Made by a program: the position numbers and the translations under genes. Below the pieces are notes generated by a model. That model did not search any database. It was not told the DNA's origin and saw only the letters and a list, made by a program, of their open reading frames with translations. From contig URND01000016.1 of the NCBI GenBank assembly GCA_900549105.1, positions 1 through 35,243 on the forward strand: a DNA stretch of 35,243 nt. Direction: 5' to 3'. Positions 23,547-32,051 of this stretch are shown one piece after another; positions within the stretch are counted from its first letter, which is position 1, and each line of letters begins with the position of its first letter. The DNA is from an uncultured Eubacteriales bacterium. GTDB lineage: Bacteria; Bacillota; Clostridia; Lachnospirales; Lachnospiraceae.

Positions 23547-25051
23547 TTTTTCATATCCTCCGTAAGCGCCTCCACCAATCGTCCATAATCTTTAACTTCT
23601 TCCTGTCCGAATATGGCTGCCTGATGATACTGCTTCGACACAAAAGAATCCAAATCCTTCCGGAATGCCTCGAATTCTTTCTCATAGGTTTTTTGCGTAT
23701 TCCGATTCGTGAAACGACTAATTAATACAACCCTGCTCCGGCTGCCGCCGATTTTTTCACTTTGGTACAACGCCTCAAAAAAATTCATCTTGACACTGCC
23801 GCCCTGTTCTCCCCCGGTAATCGAGAGAACCGTCAATTGATAGCCTGTAGAGAAAAGGATATCAAACTGCCGCCCGCCATTGTCGTCCTCAACCCAAGGG
23901 CGGTACATGATATCCGCTCCGAATTTCGACTCTGCCGGAAAAATTGCTTCATAGTCTTTTCGAAGGGCAGAAAACGCCTCCCTGACTGCACAACAAATAT
24001 AATAATAAAACCAGTCCTCCATAAAGAGTTTCCAACAGTCAAGCCCTTTTGCCCGTGCCTGATTAAGCAGGTCCGACATGTCGCTGCCGCCGTCTTCGCC
24101 TTCCGATTTAAAACGGTCTTCAGCCGCATCAAAGCATAACCACCGATTCTTCTTATTATACTGTTCAAGAAGGGCCGTATACTGTTCAAAACGCCGGGCC
24201 TTATCCGGGGAAATAAACTCGCAGCTTTCCCCGATATTACTATCAGCACCATTATTATCTAATCCATTCTTATACGTCAGCGATTTAAAATATGAGGCAT
24301 ACTCCGAATTGCACATATCCGTCAAAAAGGCTTTTAAACGCAAATATTCCCCACTAAAGATATCTGAATCTGAACCTGAAAATATTCTGGCCGCAATTCT
24401 CTTTATCCGGCGGCAAAAGTCCTCATCCTCAAGCAATTCTTTTGTCAATTCATTTTCTGATTTATCTTCACAAATCTCCATTCCGTGCAAACGAACAATA
24501 TCCTTTACCGCCAGAGACACATTGGCTATTGGGAACTCCAGATATTTTTTCCCATACTGCTCATTAAAAAGAAAACAATTCATTCTGCCCTCAGACAGAT
24601 AGCACTCCGCCCCCGGCCTATGGTTTTTGCTGCACCATTTTCTCAGGGCAATCGCCGCATAGGTCGTCATTACCTTCGTGCCGCCCGTATTATTCAGAAT
24701 AACGCCCTCCGGATTCTTTGTTTCCAGTATCTCTTTTATTTTCTGTTCAACAACATACTGGGAAACTTCCCCTCCGCTTCCGCCATCGGCCGTCTGCAGG
24801 CATACCGATTCAATTTCACATTGCCGAAAATGATTCTCCGATATCAGACTTTTCAGTGCGGAACAGATCCGTTCTTGATAAATGGCTGTTTCCTTCGTGT
24901 GAATCAGCAAATGCCGGTTCGGAACAAAAAGGCTTTCTTTTTCCTCCTCTGTCCATCCGGCTTTATCCATCAAATGGGCCGCCTGCACATAGCAGGGCAT
25001 TGGATTTGAACCTACCAATATGATATTCAGCCATTCCTTTTCTTTGTTCAT
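23543..25051 (-). CDS. CARF-domain protein with degenerate Card1/DUF1887-like nuclease domain (copy B)
   Basis: A 502-residue protein. The N-terminal CARF domain has VGSNPMPCYVQA (13-24), LLIHTKET (48-55) and the ligand-loop signature NNTGGTKVMTTY (120-131), as in Card1/Can2-type proteins that bind cyclic oligoadenylate. The C-terminus resembles the DUF1887 PD-(D/E)XK domain, but the expected Glu in WLExYV is Tyr349 (WFYYYI), Asp397 is kept (QFDILF), and the Lys motif SCKT is LSITG. Nuclease activity is therefore doubtful. It is a tandem paralogue of the gene upstream and overlaps both neighbours by 4 bp (ATGA), so its expression is coupled. In this window no Cas10 is present to make the ligand. 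Confidence 0.82.
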   Translation of the reverse strand: MNKEKEWLNIILVGSNPMPCYVQAAHLMDKAGWTEEEKESLFVPNRHLLIHTKETAIYQERICSALKSLISENHFRQCEIESVCLQTADGGSGGEVSQYVVEQKIKEILETKNPEGVILNNTGGTKVMTTYAAIALRKWCSKNHRPGAECYLSEGRMNCFLFNEQYGKKYLEFPIANVSLAVKDIVRLHGMEICEDKSENELTKELLEDEDFCRRIKRIAARIFSGSDSDIFSGEYLRLKAFLTDMCNSEYASYFKSLTYKNGLDNNGADSNIGESCEFISPDKARRFEQYTALLEQYNKKNRWLCFDAAEDRFKSEGEDGGSDMSDLLNQARAKGLDCWKLFMEDWFYYYICCAVREAFSALRKDYEAIFPAESKFGADIMYRPWVEDDNGGRQFDILFSTGYQLTVLSITGGEQGGSVKMNFFEALYQSEKIGGSRSRVVLISRFTNRNTQKTYEKEFEAFRKDLDSFVSKQYHQAAIFGQEEVKDYGRLVEALTEDMKK

Positions 25052-26535
25052 ATTGCTTCCTCCCCGCAGATATCGGCTGCTTCTGTTTTCATCAGTTTTT
25101 TCACATGTTCTTTCAGTTTATCATAATCCGACACTTCTTCTTTTCCCCATATCTCGATATGATGATACTGTTCACCGCTGAAGGAGCTTAACCCCTTCTT
25201 TAATTCATCCCTGTTTTCGGCCCAGTTGACCGCAATAATCTGGCTATGAGTTCCGCCCAGAATTTCTCCCCGGAAAACCGCCTCAAAAAACTTGTGCTCG
25301 GCCATCAGGGAATCATTATCAATTGTCAGAGAAAGCACCTTTAATTCATAGCCCACCGACATCACAATATCCAATTCAAACCCCTTATCGCCGCTCTCCT
25401 TTTTCACCTCAAGAGACCACGCCAAATCAATTTCCGGCAACGTCCCGGCGCATTTCTGCGCCTCCTCAACCGCATCCCGGACCGCCATGTAAATATACTG
25501 TTCAAACCAGTCTTTCCGATACATTGTCAAATACTCCGGAAATTTATCTTTCATTTTTTTCTTTTTTGACAATGGCTCCATCTTATGAAATAAATTCGTC
25601 CAGCACTCCCCCTCCGGCGTGGCCGCAACAAATCCCTGTTTATCATCATAATGGAACCAGCCCTTTTCCTCTTCCGCATCAAAAAGCTTCAGAATATTTT
25701 TCGGAGAGCAGGGAATTTCATAAGAAAATTCCTTTTCCGCCGTGCAAATTTCCGCGGCAATGTTCTTAAAATTATTTATGTAAATCAACCGTGCAAAAAG
25801 CTTTAAATATTTTTTCATGAAATCTTCATCGGAAAATATTCGTTTTGCAGCCGCCTTCAAAGCAGCCTCAAAAGCCTCTCTTGCCTCCCGGTCCGCAGGT
25901 TCCTGCCCAAGAGGCCGGACAAATAAAGCGCCGTTTTTATTTCCGCACTTTTCATAGCCATAAAGACGGCCGATTTCCTCCACCGATAAATGAACAAAAT
26001 AATTCAGATTTTTCTCCTCCGGATAAAATGCATACCCCCGGAGGCCCCATCCGCTTTCACCATTGCCAAGGCGGACACAATTTAACTTTTTTGAAGCATC
26101 ATCCAGATAACATTCCACCAGCGGCGTTGATTTTTCCCGGCACCATTCCCGCACCGCCATCGTTGCATAGGTCGTCATAGCCTTTGTGCCGCCGGTGTTA
26201 TTGAGTATCACTTTATGTATTGGCTTTTCCTGATATTTTTCATTTAATACATCTTCGATTTTCCGCTGAATATCTTCCTGCCGTCCCTCGCTGTCAAACT
26301 GCAAACCCGATAATACGTCTTCTCTCAGCCCGCATTTATCCATCAATATGCCCCGGGTGGTTTCCATATACTCCGCCGTGTCCTTCGTATGGGCCAAAAT
26401 ATGAACATCCGGTACAGGAAGCGCCTCCGCCTCCTGTCTGCTTTCATCCATCAGATACGCCGCCTGCACATAACAGGGCATGGGATTCGAACCCACCAGC
26501 ACAATATTGACAACCAAACCTTTATCTTCCGCCAT
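25048..26535 (-). CDS. CARF-domain protein with Card1/DUF1887-like nuclease domain (copy A)
   Basis: A 495-residue paralogue of the next gene. CARF motifs are VGSNPMPCYVQA (14-25), HILAHTKDT (45-53) and NNTGGTKAMTTY (112-123). The C-terminal domain keeps the first acidic residue as Glu345 in WFEQYI and Asp389 in ELDIV, but the lysine position is again lost (KVLSLT, 399-404). It is thus closer to the canonical nuclease than copy B, yet still atypical. Card1/Can2 relatives work as dimers, and a heterodimer of A and B is a reasonable inference. ATG 26535 is preferred to GTG 26547 because GGTGAG lies 7 nt upstream and the protein then starts just before the CARF strand. The linkers differ strongly between copies, so the duplication is old. 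Confidence 0.82.
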   Translation of the reverse strand: MAEDKGLVVNIVLVGSNPMPCYVQAAYLMDESRQEAEALPVPDVHILAHTKDTAEYMETTRGILMDKCGLREDVLSGLQFDSEGRQEDIQRKIEDVLNEKYQEKPIHKVILNNTGGTKAMTTYATMAVREWCREKSTPLVECYLDDASKKLNCVRLGNGESGWGLRGYAFYPEEKNLNYFVHLSVEEIGRLYGYEKCGNKNGALFVRPLGQEPADREAREAFEAALKAAAKRIFSDEDFMKKYLKLFARLIYINNFKNIAAEICTAEKEFSYEIPCSPKNILKLFDAEEEKGWFHYDDKQGFVAATPEGECWTNLFHKMEPLSKKKKMKDKFPEYLTMYRKDWFEQYIYMAVRDAVEEAQKCAGTLPEIDLAWSLEVKKESGDKGFELDIVMSVGYELKVLSLTIDNDSLMAEHKFFEAVFRGEILGGTHSQIIAVNWAENRDELKKGLSSFSGEQYHHIEIWGKEEVSDYDKLKEHVKKLMKTEAADICGEEAI

Positions 26536-26557
26536 TTTCCCGCTCACCCCGTAAATT

Positions 26558-28849
26558 TTATATATACATATATGTGATTTTTTCTTTTAAAGCTTCACTG
26601 TCATAGGCTTTTTCGCCAATCACCGCCTGAGCCTCGTCGGCCTCGCCAACCTGATACCGGTTAAAGAGCTTAATCACTTTCACCGTTTCCTCATCCTGCT
26701 CTGCCGGTTCAAAGCATAACGACTTGAAGAAATCCGCATGGTCCTTCAATGCCTTTGTCTCCCGGCAGATCCAATAGAGGTACTTAAATATCAGCGCCCA
26801 TGGATGCTGGAAAAAGTCCTCCGAATTTGTTTTAAAAACTTCCCGGATTTTTTTAACAAGCATACGGACGGCCTCCCTGTACGCCGTCGCTTTATATAAC
26901 TCAAATGTCCACGCACCCTTGAGCCATACAAAAAGGTTATAACGGACTAAACCACAGATATCGCTTTTCATCAATTCAGACATCTGCACTCCCGGATTAT
27001 CCGACTGAAAATAGACAGGGCTCTCCTGCAAATACAATGCCTTCTCCCCGGATGAAATATAGGCATGAAGCTGGTATCCCAGAGTCCGCATTTTATTAGA
27101 CTCCGTGTTAAATTCGCCGATGGCCTTCCTGAAACACTGCTCTGCGTCCTCATACCGCTCCGAAAAAGCGTAGGCCTGTCCGAGAGAGCTGTACATTTTC
27201 CCAAGCCACTCCAAACCGCTCTGACTCTCAGCGGCATCCGCTGCCCCTTCTCCATCCGAAAAATACTCTGCGATAATCTCATTCATCGACGCCATCTGAG
27301 CCCGATAGGCCTCCTTCACATTTTCCGCATCCTGGAGCAATATTTCATAAATATCCACCAACGGCCCATACTCAAACTGGTTAAAATAAATCTGAGCCGC
27401 CCGGTTCAAAGAGGATTCAAATTCCTCAATATTCACCGCATTTTTCAATTCCACCAGCCGCCGGAAATATTTTCTCGATTTTTCTATGCTGCCCTGATGA
27501 TTATAATACCGAAGGCTGAAATCATTTATCAAATAAGCCTGACGCTTTGTCAGCTTATAATTTCCCTGGGACACTATCTGCATCAAATGGTTGATGATAT
27601 ACATGCCCTTCCCGTACAAGGCCTCGTTTCGCATATAGGCCTCGGCATCCGCAATATAATAATCCATATTCCGGCTGAAATCCTTCCGTTTGTCCGCCAG
27701 AGCCCTCTTTTCGGAATCACTCTTATTATCCAGTTTGCCTGTATAGTCACCGGCAGCCCGGCGGTCAAAACGCTGTACCCAGGTATCCATATAGTAAGCG
27801 CTGAAGGGACTGGCGCTGTATTCAATGTCATATCGATATGCAAAGCACTCCGCCAGACGGCCTTCCTCATAGGACTCTATCATCTTTTTAAACAGACTGT
27901 CCACCTCGTCATAAACCCAAAAATCAATCGGCACCGGCATATCCCGGCTGACCTTTTGCAGAATATCTCCATCCAGCGCAAAGGCGTCATAGCCGACCTT
28001 CTGATAGAGATAACGCTGAATATAATAACAGATAATATCCGCCAGATAATAAAACGGCGAGATACTTTTTGAATTATTGGCCGTATAATTCAGGCTTTTA
28101 CATTCCAGCTCAATATCATTTACAGCCCGGTTATTAATGGCGTTCCCTTCAAAATATTTCACGGCCAAAGCCGATTTAAAGGTGTTAATATTTGTTGCCG
28201 TCAAATGCATTTTATTATTGCCGTCGACCCATATGTCATTCAGATTTTTTATGGCCTGACGCTGTTCATCGCTCAAATCCGCAGCAATCACCGTTGGTGT
28301 TCTGGAGGCTATTTTAAATATATTTTTATCTACGTCCTCATTAAATGAATAAAAGGTAAAATTATACACAAGAAGTGTAATCAGCCGTTCATATAAAACC
28401 CCCGGATTATGAAAATCGACAATATCGATATTGTTTGTCCTTTCATTCGCCTCATAACTCCCGATATTCTGTTTTGGGTCAATAAAGGCAAATAAACGGT
28501 ATTCATTTTTATGCTGAATCAGATAGCTCTTCACCTGCTTTAAAATTTCATTTTTAACTTTTGCAAGAAGTTCCCTCTGGTTCAAAATCACTTCTTTGTC
28601 ATTGCAGTCATAAAGCTTCAAAGCCGACATATGAAAACTGTAAGGATAGACCATCCGCGTCCCTTTCGGAAATTCCCCCGAAAATTTTTTGCTGATATTA
28701 TCGCAGACTTCCTGAAACATCTTTTCCAGATTGGCTTCCTCCTGTCCGATTCTCTCGCCGATAAATGTACAGCCGCCAAGGAACTTTGCCTTTTCCTCCC
28801 TGCCCTCAAACTTTCCTGTTTCATCAATACAGATAATTCTCTTACTCAT
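26558..28849 (-). CDS. DUF3800-like (RNase H fold) protein with C-terminal TPR region, CRISPR-linked
   Basis: A 763-residue two-part protein. Residues 1-300 resemble DUF3800, a predicted RNase H-fold nuclease family: IICIDETGKF at the start gives the first acidic pair (Asp9-Glu10), an FLGGCTFIG strand follows, then AFIDP (Asp124), VIAADLSDEQ (Asp191) and ISPFYYLADIICYYI, where Asp271 occupies the usual last acidic position. Residues about 380-700 are helical repeats, with a clear TPR in SLGQAYAFSERYEDAEQCF. Its start overlaps the DHH-like gene by 8 bp, with AAAGGAG upstream, so it is translationally coupled into the cas operon. Function is not known; an RNA- or hybrid-directed nuclease recruited through TPRs is inferred. 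The family call is moderate. Confidence 0.65.
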   Translation of the reverse strand: MSKRIICIDETGKFEGREEKAKFLGGCTFIGERIGQEEANLEKMFQEVCDNISKKFSGEFPKGTRMVYPYSFHMSALKLYDCNDKEVILNQRELLAKVKNEILKQVKSYLIQHKNEYRLFAFIDPKQNIGSYEANERTNNIDIVDFHNPGVLYERLITLLVYNFTFYSFNEDVDKNIFKIASRTPTVIAADLSDEQRQAIKNLNDIWVDGNNKMHLTATNINTFKSALAVKYFEGNAINNRAVNDIELECKSLNYTANNSKSISPFYYLADIICYYIQRYLYQKVGYDAFALDGDILQKVSRDMPVPIDFWVYDEVDSLFKKMIESYEEGRLAECFAYRYDIEYSASPFSAYYMDTWVQRFDRRAAGDYTGKLDNKSDSEKRALADKRKDFSRNMDYYIADAEAYMRNEALYGKGMYIINHLMQIVSQGNYKLTKRQAYLINDFSLRYYNHQGSIEKSRKYFRRLVELKNAVNIEEFESSLNRAAQIYFNQFEYGPLVDIYEILLQDAENVKEAYRAQMASMNEIIAEYFSDGEGAADAAESQSGLEWLGKMYSSLGQAYAFSERYEDAEQCFRKAIGEFNTESNKMRTLGYQLHAYISSGEKALYLQESPVYFQSDNPGVQMSELMKSDICGLVRYNLFVWLKGAWTFELYKATAYREAVRMLVKKIREVFKTNSEDFFQHPWALIFKYLYWICRETKALKDHADFFKSLCFEPAEQDEETVKVIKLFNRYQVGEADEAQAVIGEKAYDSEALKEKITYMYI

Positions 28850-29705
28850 TTTCAAGTATCTCCTTTAACCTTTCCCTGATTTTATCAAATGCACTTTCAT
28901 CCATAAAAACGCCGCGGGGACTGCCTGCAATGCCCGGATGGCCTCCGGCCAGCCCGCCCCACAGCTCCTGCACGATATCCCGGGCCGAATGTCTGCGGCC
29001 TCCATCCTCAAAAGCCAGCGTGATACTGCCTTTTACCGCATTATATGTCAAAGTGGCCTCCGCCACGGCATGATATTTTGGCGAGTAATATCCGGCGGCG
29101 CAAAAAGTATTGTCCTCTGTCCGAAATACCCTCAGCTTTCCGTCCTCATAAATCAGCTTCTGCTCAACCCGCTCCACAGATTCCCTGTGCCACCGAATAC
29201 CCTGCCGAATAAGGGCTTCATCCCCGTTAAATATCCGTTTGAGGATATCTCCTGACTTTTTGACCGCATCGGTCACCTCTGAAACCGTCTCAAAATTTCC
29301 CGGAATCTCCGTCTGCTCATAGGCATACCAGGCATTTAGTTTCCTCTGAACAGCCTCCGGGAACTTATACATATGGTGAATTCCATGACAGTCGATATAC
29401 TCTGCCGCCTGCCAGAAAGCCGCATCCTCCGGCTTCTCCCCCATCAGCGCCAGACAGCCTCCGAGAGTGTCCAAATCCAAATGGCTGCACACAATCTGCG
29501 CTTCCCCATTCTCCAGCTTCCGGGCCTCCCCATTATTGCAGGGCGCCGGACAATGGGCATAAGCCGCCGTGTGATGGGCCAGAGTTATCCTCCGTCCCTC
29601 GATAACCCGGTCCCCATATTCCGCTTCCACCGTGGCTTCCGGGCATATACCTCTTACCGCCAGTTCCTCCTCCGACAAATAAGCCGGAACAACATATACC
29701 TTCAC
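28842..29705 (-). CDS. DHH/DHHA1-like putative phosphoesterase, CRISPR-linked
   Basis: A 287-residue protein that resembles DHH/DHHA1 phosphodiesterases. CSHLDLDTLGG (73-83) matches the metal motif with His75, Asp77 and Asp79. EYIDCHGIHHM (102-112) could supply the DHH-type Asp105 with His107 or His110-111. GGHPGIAGSPRG (254-265) matches the substrate-binding GGHxxAAG of DHHA1. DHH/DHHA1 enzymes degrade nano-RNAs, pApA, c-di-AMP and related linear or cyclic oligonucleotides. Encoded between RT-cas1 and two CARF genes, it is a good candidate for removing a nucleotide signal, but this is inference. GTG start with GGGGAC upstream; 18 bp after RT-cas1. Confidence 0.65.
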   Translation of the reverse strand: MKVYVVPAYLSEEELAVRGICPEATVEAEYGDRVIEGRRITLAHHTAAYAHCPAPCNNGEARKLENGEAQIVCSHLDLDTLGGCLALMGEKPEDAAFWQAAEYIDCHGIHHMYKFPEAVQRKLNAWYAYEQTEIPGNFETVSEVTDAVKKSGDILKRIFNGDEALIRQGIRWHRESVERVEQKLIYEDGKLRVFRTEDNTFCAAGYYSPKYHAVAEATLTYNAVKGSITLAFEDGGRRHSARDIVQELWGGLAGGHPGIAGSPRGVFMDESAFDKIRERLKEILENE

Positions 29706-29723
29706 CGCTCGTCCCCTTTCTGA

Positions 29724-31622
29724 CTAATAATATTTATACGGCGTATACTTCTGGCCGTAATAAATACTTTTAAATATTTTCCATACTTCGTCCTTCATCA
29801 ATGTTTGATAAGTCACTGTATCTCCTTTTACCGTTATTTTCTGAAATAATTTTTTCTCAAGTTCCCGGATAAAAATGCGTTTTCCCTCCGGGTTCATCAT
29901 AACGCCGCCATTTTCCAACACCGTAAAATGCAGGTCGGCCTTAATCGCCTTATTGTTAATCAATGCGAAAATCACCCTGTCGACAATAATCGGCTTAAAT
30001 ATTTCCGCAATATCCAGATTCAGGCTCTGGCTTCGGCTATTTGCCGAATGTACCAGCCCAATACGAATGTCCAAAGAGGTCTTATAAATCTCTGTCGCAA
30101 TCTTCTGATATAAAACAACATTTCCAAAGCTAATCATTGCATTGATGGGATTCCTCGGCGGCCGCCGGGAACGATTTTCAAAGGCAAACTCCGCTTTCCC
30201 GGAAATTTCATCAAAACAGCTGTAATACTGCTGTCTGGCTCTGGCCTCGGCCAGCATGATATCCTCTGTCGCTGCCGCCTCGTTAATCTGCCGGATAGCT
30301 TCTGTGATTTTCCCGATGGCCGCTTCCATATGCTTTGATTTTTTGTGCTTATAATAATATCTTAGATTTTCCCGCACATTGTGCAGGGAGGCAATCTCTA
30401 TTTTTTTAGCGTATTTTACCCGTTCTCCCATGTTCAGATAGACTTCCGCCTGTTTTAACATCGTTTTCGCGGATAAATAATGCTCCCCTGAAACAAAGCT
30501 GCCCACATGCCTTCCAAACCGGTCATAAATATTTACAGCCAACTTCTTTTTAGCAGCCAGCTCAAAAAAGCCCGATGAAAAACTGATATTTGAGTATACA
30601 TTCAGCGCACCGCAGGTTTCCACCGGAATATAGTATTTTTTGTCTTTATTTTCAAATAAAAGGGTATAGTCCCGCTTGCTCAATATGCCGTCGTTAATGA
30701 TATGATAATCCCGGTTAATCTTCTGAATCGCCGTCGCATGCCACCGGCTGTAGCACACATCCTGGCCTCGCATCTTTTTCCGCACACAGATATCTTTCTG
30801 CCTTTTATAAAACTCATATCCCAGGAAATCCCGGTTGATTGCCGGATAAACACCGCACTTGGAACGCTTCAGGCTTAACCCAAGATTCACTTTAAGGTAA
30901 CTTTCAATGTCCTTCCATGCCTCAAAGGCGCTTTCTTTATCCTTAAAATAGACATTGACATCATCCGAAAATCTGCAAAAATGAAAACGTTCCTCCATAT
31001 ATCTGTCGAAACTGTCCATATAGATGTTGCTGAACAGGGGACTCAAAGGATTCCCCTGGACGATTCCCCGAACCCTGTTTCTTATATTATAATCACACTG
31101 AATTGTACAATACAAATACTTTTTAATCAGAGCCGTCAAATATTCATCGGAAATACTTCCGCATATTTTTTCAAAAAGCTGTTCCAGATTAATCGCGTCA
31201 AAAAAGTCCTCAATATCCAGTTCCAATACCCACCTGTAACCTTCTCTGATATACTCAGCCGCCTGATTCACCGCGGCCACAACACCCTTTCCCTTCTGAT
31301 AGGCAAAGCTTTTTTCAGAAAACTTTCCCTCCCACAAAGGCTCAATGACACTTTTTATCGCTCTTAATATGACCCTGTCCGTACATGTATAACACGAAAT
31401 CAGGCGTTTTCCGCCATTCTTCTTCAAAATTTCCGTTTCCCTCACACTATCCGGATAATAACGTCCCTCCCTGACAGCCGCCACAATCCCTTTCCCGTTT
31501 AACTTCCAATAATCCTCAAAGCCGCTCGCATAAACGCCGTCAACGCCGCATGTATTTTTTCCTTTTAATAATTCTTCAATCGCCCGGCGGATATTCGCCT
31601 CGTCCAATACCATCTCCATCAT
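29724..31622 (-). CDS. cas1: Reverse transcriptase-Cas1 fusion protein
   Basis: A 632-residue fusion of a group II intron-like RT (about 1-320) with Cas1 (about 325-632). RT motifs are in order: LELDIEDFFDAI (catalytic Asp136), GIVQGNPLSPLFSNIYMD, CRFSDDVNVYF (FSDD in place of YADD, Asp220-Asp221), LGLSLKRSKCG and DFLGYEFY. The Cas1 part keeps all expected catalytic residues: Glu459 in LAEARARQQYY, His525 in IGLVHSAN and Asp537 in LNLDIAEIFKP. With Cas2 it integrates new spacers; related fusions capture spacers directly from RNA. No Cas6 domain is fused at the N-terminus, unlike the Marinomonas protein; Cas6 is separate here. The frame is open from a TTG overlapping the cas2 stop, but ATG 31622 with GGGAGGTG 6 nt upstream is the likely start. 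Confidence 0.95.
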   Translation of the reverse strand: MMEMVLDEANIRRAIEELLKGKNTCGVDGVYASGFEDYWKLNGKGIVAAVREGRYYPDSVRETEILKKNGGKRLISCYTCTDRVILRAIKSVIEPLWEGKFSEKSFAYQKGKGVVAAVNQAAEYIREGYRWVLELDIEDFFDAINLEQLFEKICGSISDEYLTALIKKYLYCTIQCDYNIRNRVRGIVQGNPLSPLFSNIYMDSFDRYMEERFHFCRFSDDVNVYFKDKESAFEAWKDIESYLKVNLGLSLKRSKCGVYPAINRDFLGYEFYKRQKDICVRKKMRGQDVCYSRWHATAIQKINRDYHIINDGILSKRDYTLLFENKDKKYYIPVETCGALNVYSNISFSSGFFELAAKKKLAVNIYDRFGRHVGSFVSGEHYLSAKTMLKQAEVYLNMGERVKYAKKIEIASLHNVRENLRYYYKHKKSKHMEAAIGKITEAIRQINEAAATEDIMLAEARARQQYYSCFDEISGKAEFAFENRSRRPPRNPINAMISFGNVVLYQKIATEIYKTSLDIRIGLVHSANSRSQSLNLDIAEIFKPIIVDRVIFALINNKAIKADLHFTVLENGGVMMNPEGKRIFIRELEKKLFQKITVKGDTVTYQTLMKDEVWKIFKSIYYGQKYTPYKYY

Positions 31623-31639
31623 CTTCCGCACCTCCCGCT

Positions 31640-31900
31640 TCAAATCAGGTTGTCTGATATACAGCTTTTTCCAATCTCCTCTTTACTCGTATACTTTAAA
31701 GACTGAATCTTATAAATGCAGACGGCATCCTCCGTTTTTTCAAGTTTCGATTCCAGTTCCCACTTCAACTTCTTCAACTGGGCCTCCGTAATCATCCCCT
31801 CAAAGACAGACTTCTGTTTATGAGATAAATACTTCCTACAAGTTTTCATAATCTTGGATACCCTTTTCGAACCAACATCATAAACCACAATAACAAACAT
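31640..31900 (-). CDS. cas2: CRISPR-associated protein Cas2
   Basis: An 86-residue Cas2, the dimeric scaffold of the Cas1-Cas2 integrase. The first strand MFVIVVYDVGSKRVSKIM carries the conserved Asp, followed by KTCRKYLSHKQKSVFEGMIT, both typical. ATG 31900 gives a normal family length, with GGGAG about 9 nt upstream. However, the frame is open further to ATG 31999, which has GGAGAG upstream, so a version with a 33-residue N-terminal extension (MSGRKMPVSLKEHARMLNW...) is possible. Its stop is next to the RT-cas1 start, so the two are coupled. It is the first gene of the operon; no clear promoter was found between it and the array terminator. Confidence 0.92.
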   Translation of the reverse strand: MFVIVVYDVGSKRVSKIMKTCRKYLSHKQKSVFEGMITEAQLKKLKWELESKLEKTEDAVCIYKIQSLKYTSKEEIGKSCISDNLI

Positions 31901-32017
31901 GGACACCCACTCCCGCATATCACACAATGATTCTTTACACATCCAGTTTAACATACGGGCATGTTCTTTCAATGACACTGGCATTTTACGCCCCGACATC
32001 ACATTTCTCTCTCCAAA

Positions 32018-32047
32018 TAAAAAAACACCGCATACTTGTGATATGCG
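32018..32047 (-). terminator. Terminator at the leader-distal end of CRISPR array 1
   Basis: On the minus strand CGCATA (32047-32042) pairs with TATGCG (32034-32029), followed by GTGTTTTTTT (32028-32019). It sits just past the last, decayed repeat and before cas2, so it would end the array transcript and separate it from the cas operon. Confidence 0.75.
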
Positions 32048-32051
32048 ATGA

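Noticed and set aside
27065..28072. 335-codon plus-strand ORF opposite the DUF3800-TPR gene
   Set aside because: It lies wholly antisense to a well-supported coding frame with motifs and coupled start; low-complexity hydrophobic content is typical of an antisense shadow.
22803..31622. Cas10, Cas7 or Cas5 hidden among the large CRISPR-linked genes
   Set aside because: The 763-residue protein has no GGDD motif, HD domain or RAMP glycine-rich loop; the CARF proteins and DHH-like protein also lack them. Only Cas6 shows a RAMP loop.
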